From NCBI GenBank assembly GCA_002422995.1, contig DIUK01000093.1, forward strand, positions 2,510 to 17,504: DNA of 14,995 nt, in the 5' to 3' direction. A program made the position numbers and the translations under genes. This DNA comes from Rhodocyclaceae bacterium UBA6160 (GTDB lineage: Bacteria > Pseudomonadota > Gammaproteobacteria > Burkholderiales > Rhodocyclaceae). Below the pieces are notes generated by a model. It searched no databases and was not told the origin of the DNA. It saw only the letters and a program-made list of their open reading frames with translations. Below, one piece after another: positions 14,701 through 14,995 of this stretch (position 1 is the stretch's first letter; the number at the start of each line of letters is the position of its first letter).

Positions 14701-14995
14701 CTGTGCCAACAAAAAATTCTCTGCACTCCTGCCCCGCGAAGCAGCAGGCTTTCTCACTTGCACTGTTTTAAACATTTTCAAAACGGCAGCACGCAACTCC
14801 ATGTAACCCAAGCCTTGAAATACTTTGACCAGCATCGCGCCGTCAGGTTTCAAGTTTTTCTCGCAAAACTCAAGCGAGAGCTCTGCTAACAACATCACGC
14901 GCGTTTGGTCGACTAACTCTATACCTGACATATTGGGGGCCATATCCGATAAAACAAGGTCTACCTGACGTCCTTCCAGCCTTTCTTCCAAACGG
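14689..14995 (-). CDS. rlmE: 23S rRNA 2'-O-methyltransferase RlmE (FtsJ), C-terminal part
   Basis: The gene runs off the right edge, so only about the last 100 residues are visible and the N-terminus is missing. RlmE methylates the 2'-OH of U2552 (E. coli numbering) in 23S rRNA during late assembly of the large ribosomal subunit. LVLSDMAPNMSG holds the catalytic Asp equivalent to E. coli Asp124. MLVKVFQG holds the Lys equivalent to Lys164. VRKPAASRGRSAENFLLA is the typical C-terminal strand. The frame stays open to the edge, so the apparent TTG at 14989-14991 is an internal Leu codon. rlmE followed by ftsH is a common proteobacterial order. Confidence 0.92.
   Translation of the reverse strand, partial: RLEERLEGRQVDLVLSDMAPNMSGIELVDQTRVMLLAELSLEFCEKNLKPDGAMLVKVFQGLGYMELRAAVLKMFKTVQVRKPAASRGRSAENFLLAQGKR

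Overview
The window is a chromosomal segment that looks betaproteobacterial, possibly Nitrosomonadales-like. That placement rests on gene order and protein character only; no database search was possible. The conserved backbone, all on the minus strand and read from the right edge, is rlmE (partial) - ftsH - folP - glmM, then pstS - pstC - pstA - pstB, then tpiA - secG. A terminator and an outward-facing promoter follow at the left edge. No rRNA, tRNA, CRISPR array, insertion sequence or prophage was seen.

Layout. Positions 1-1336 hold secG and tpiA with their own promoter and terminator. Positions 1516-5340 encode the high-affinity phosphate ABC transporter PstSCAB, with a candidate PhoB-dependent promoter in front of pstS. 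No phoU follows pstB. Positions 5565-10235 hold five plus-strand genes that interrupt the housekeeping backbone: an OlsB-type acyltransferase, a GT4 glycosyltransferase, diacylglycerol kinase (dgkA), a second GT4 glycosyltransferase and a PlcP-type metallophosphoesterase. Positions 10327-14995 hold glmM, folP, ftsH and the 3' part of rlmE.

The most interesting part is the plus-strand block. Its products fit phosphate-starvation membrane lipid remodelling. PlcP would strip head groups from phospholipids to give diacylglycerol. The glycosyltransferases would turn diacylglycerol into phosphorus-free glycolipids. DgkA would return excess diacylglycerol to phosphatidic acid, and the OlsB-like enzyme would begin ornithine-lipid synthesis. 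Four PhoB-like half-sites in exact 11-bp register (8069-8108) lie directly upstream of the glycosyltransferase-plcP pair. The same half-site geometry, with a similar -10 element, lies upstream of pstS. Phosphate uptake and phosphorus-sparing lipid replacement therefore appear to sit side by side under one regulator. This is inferred from motifs and context, not proven.

Several genes have a likely ATG start a few codons inside the longest reading frame, and those starts are used here: secG, glmM, folP, plcP and olsB.
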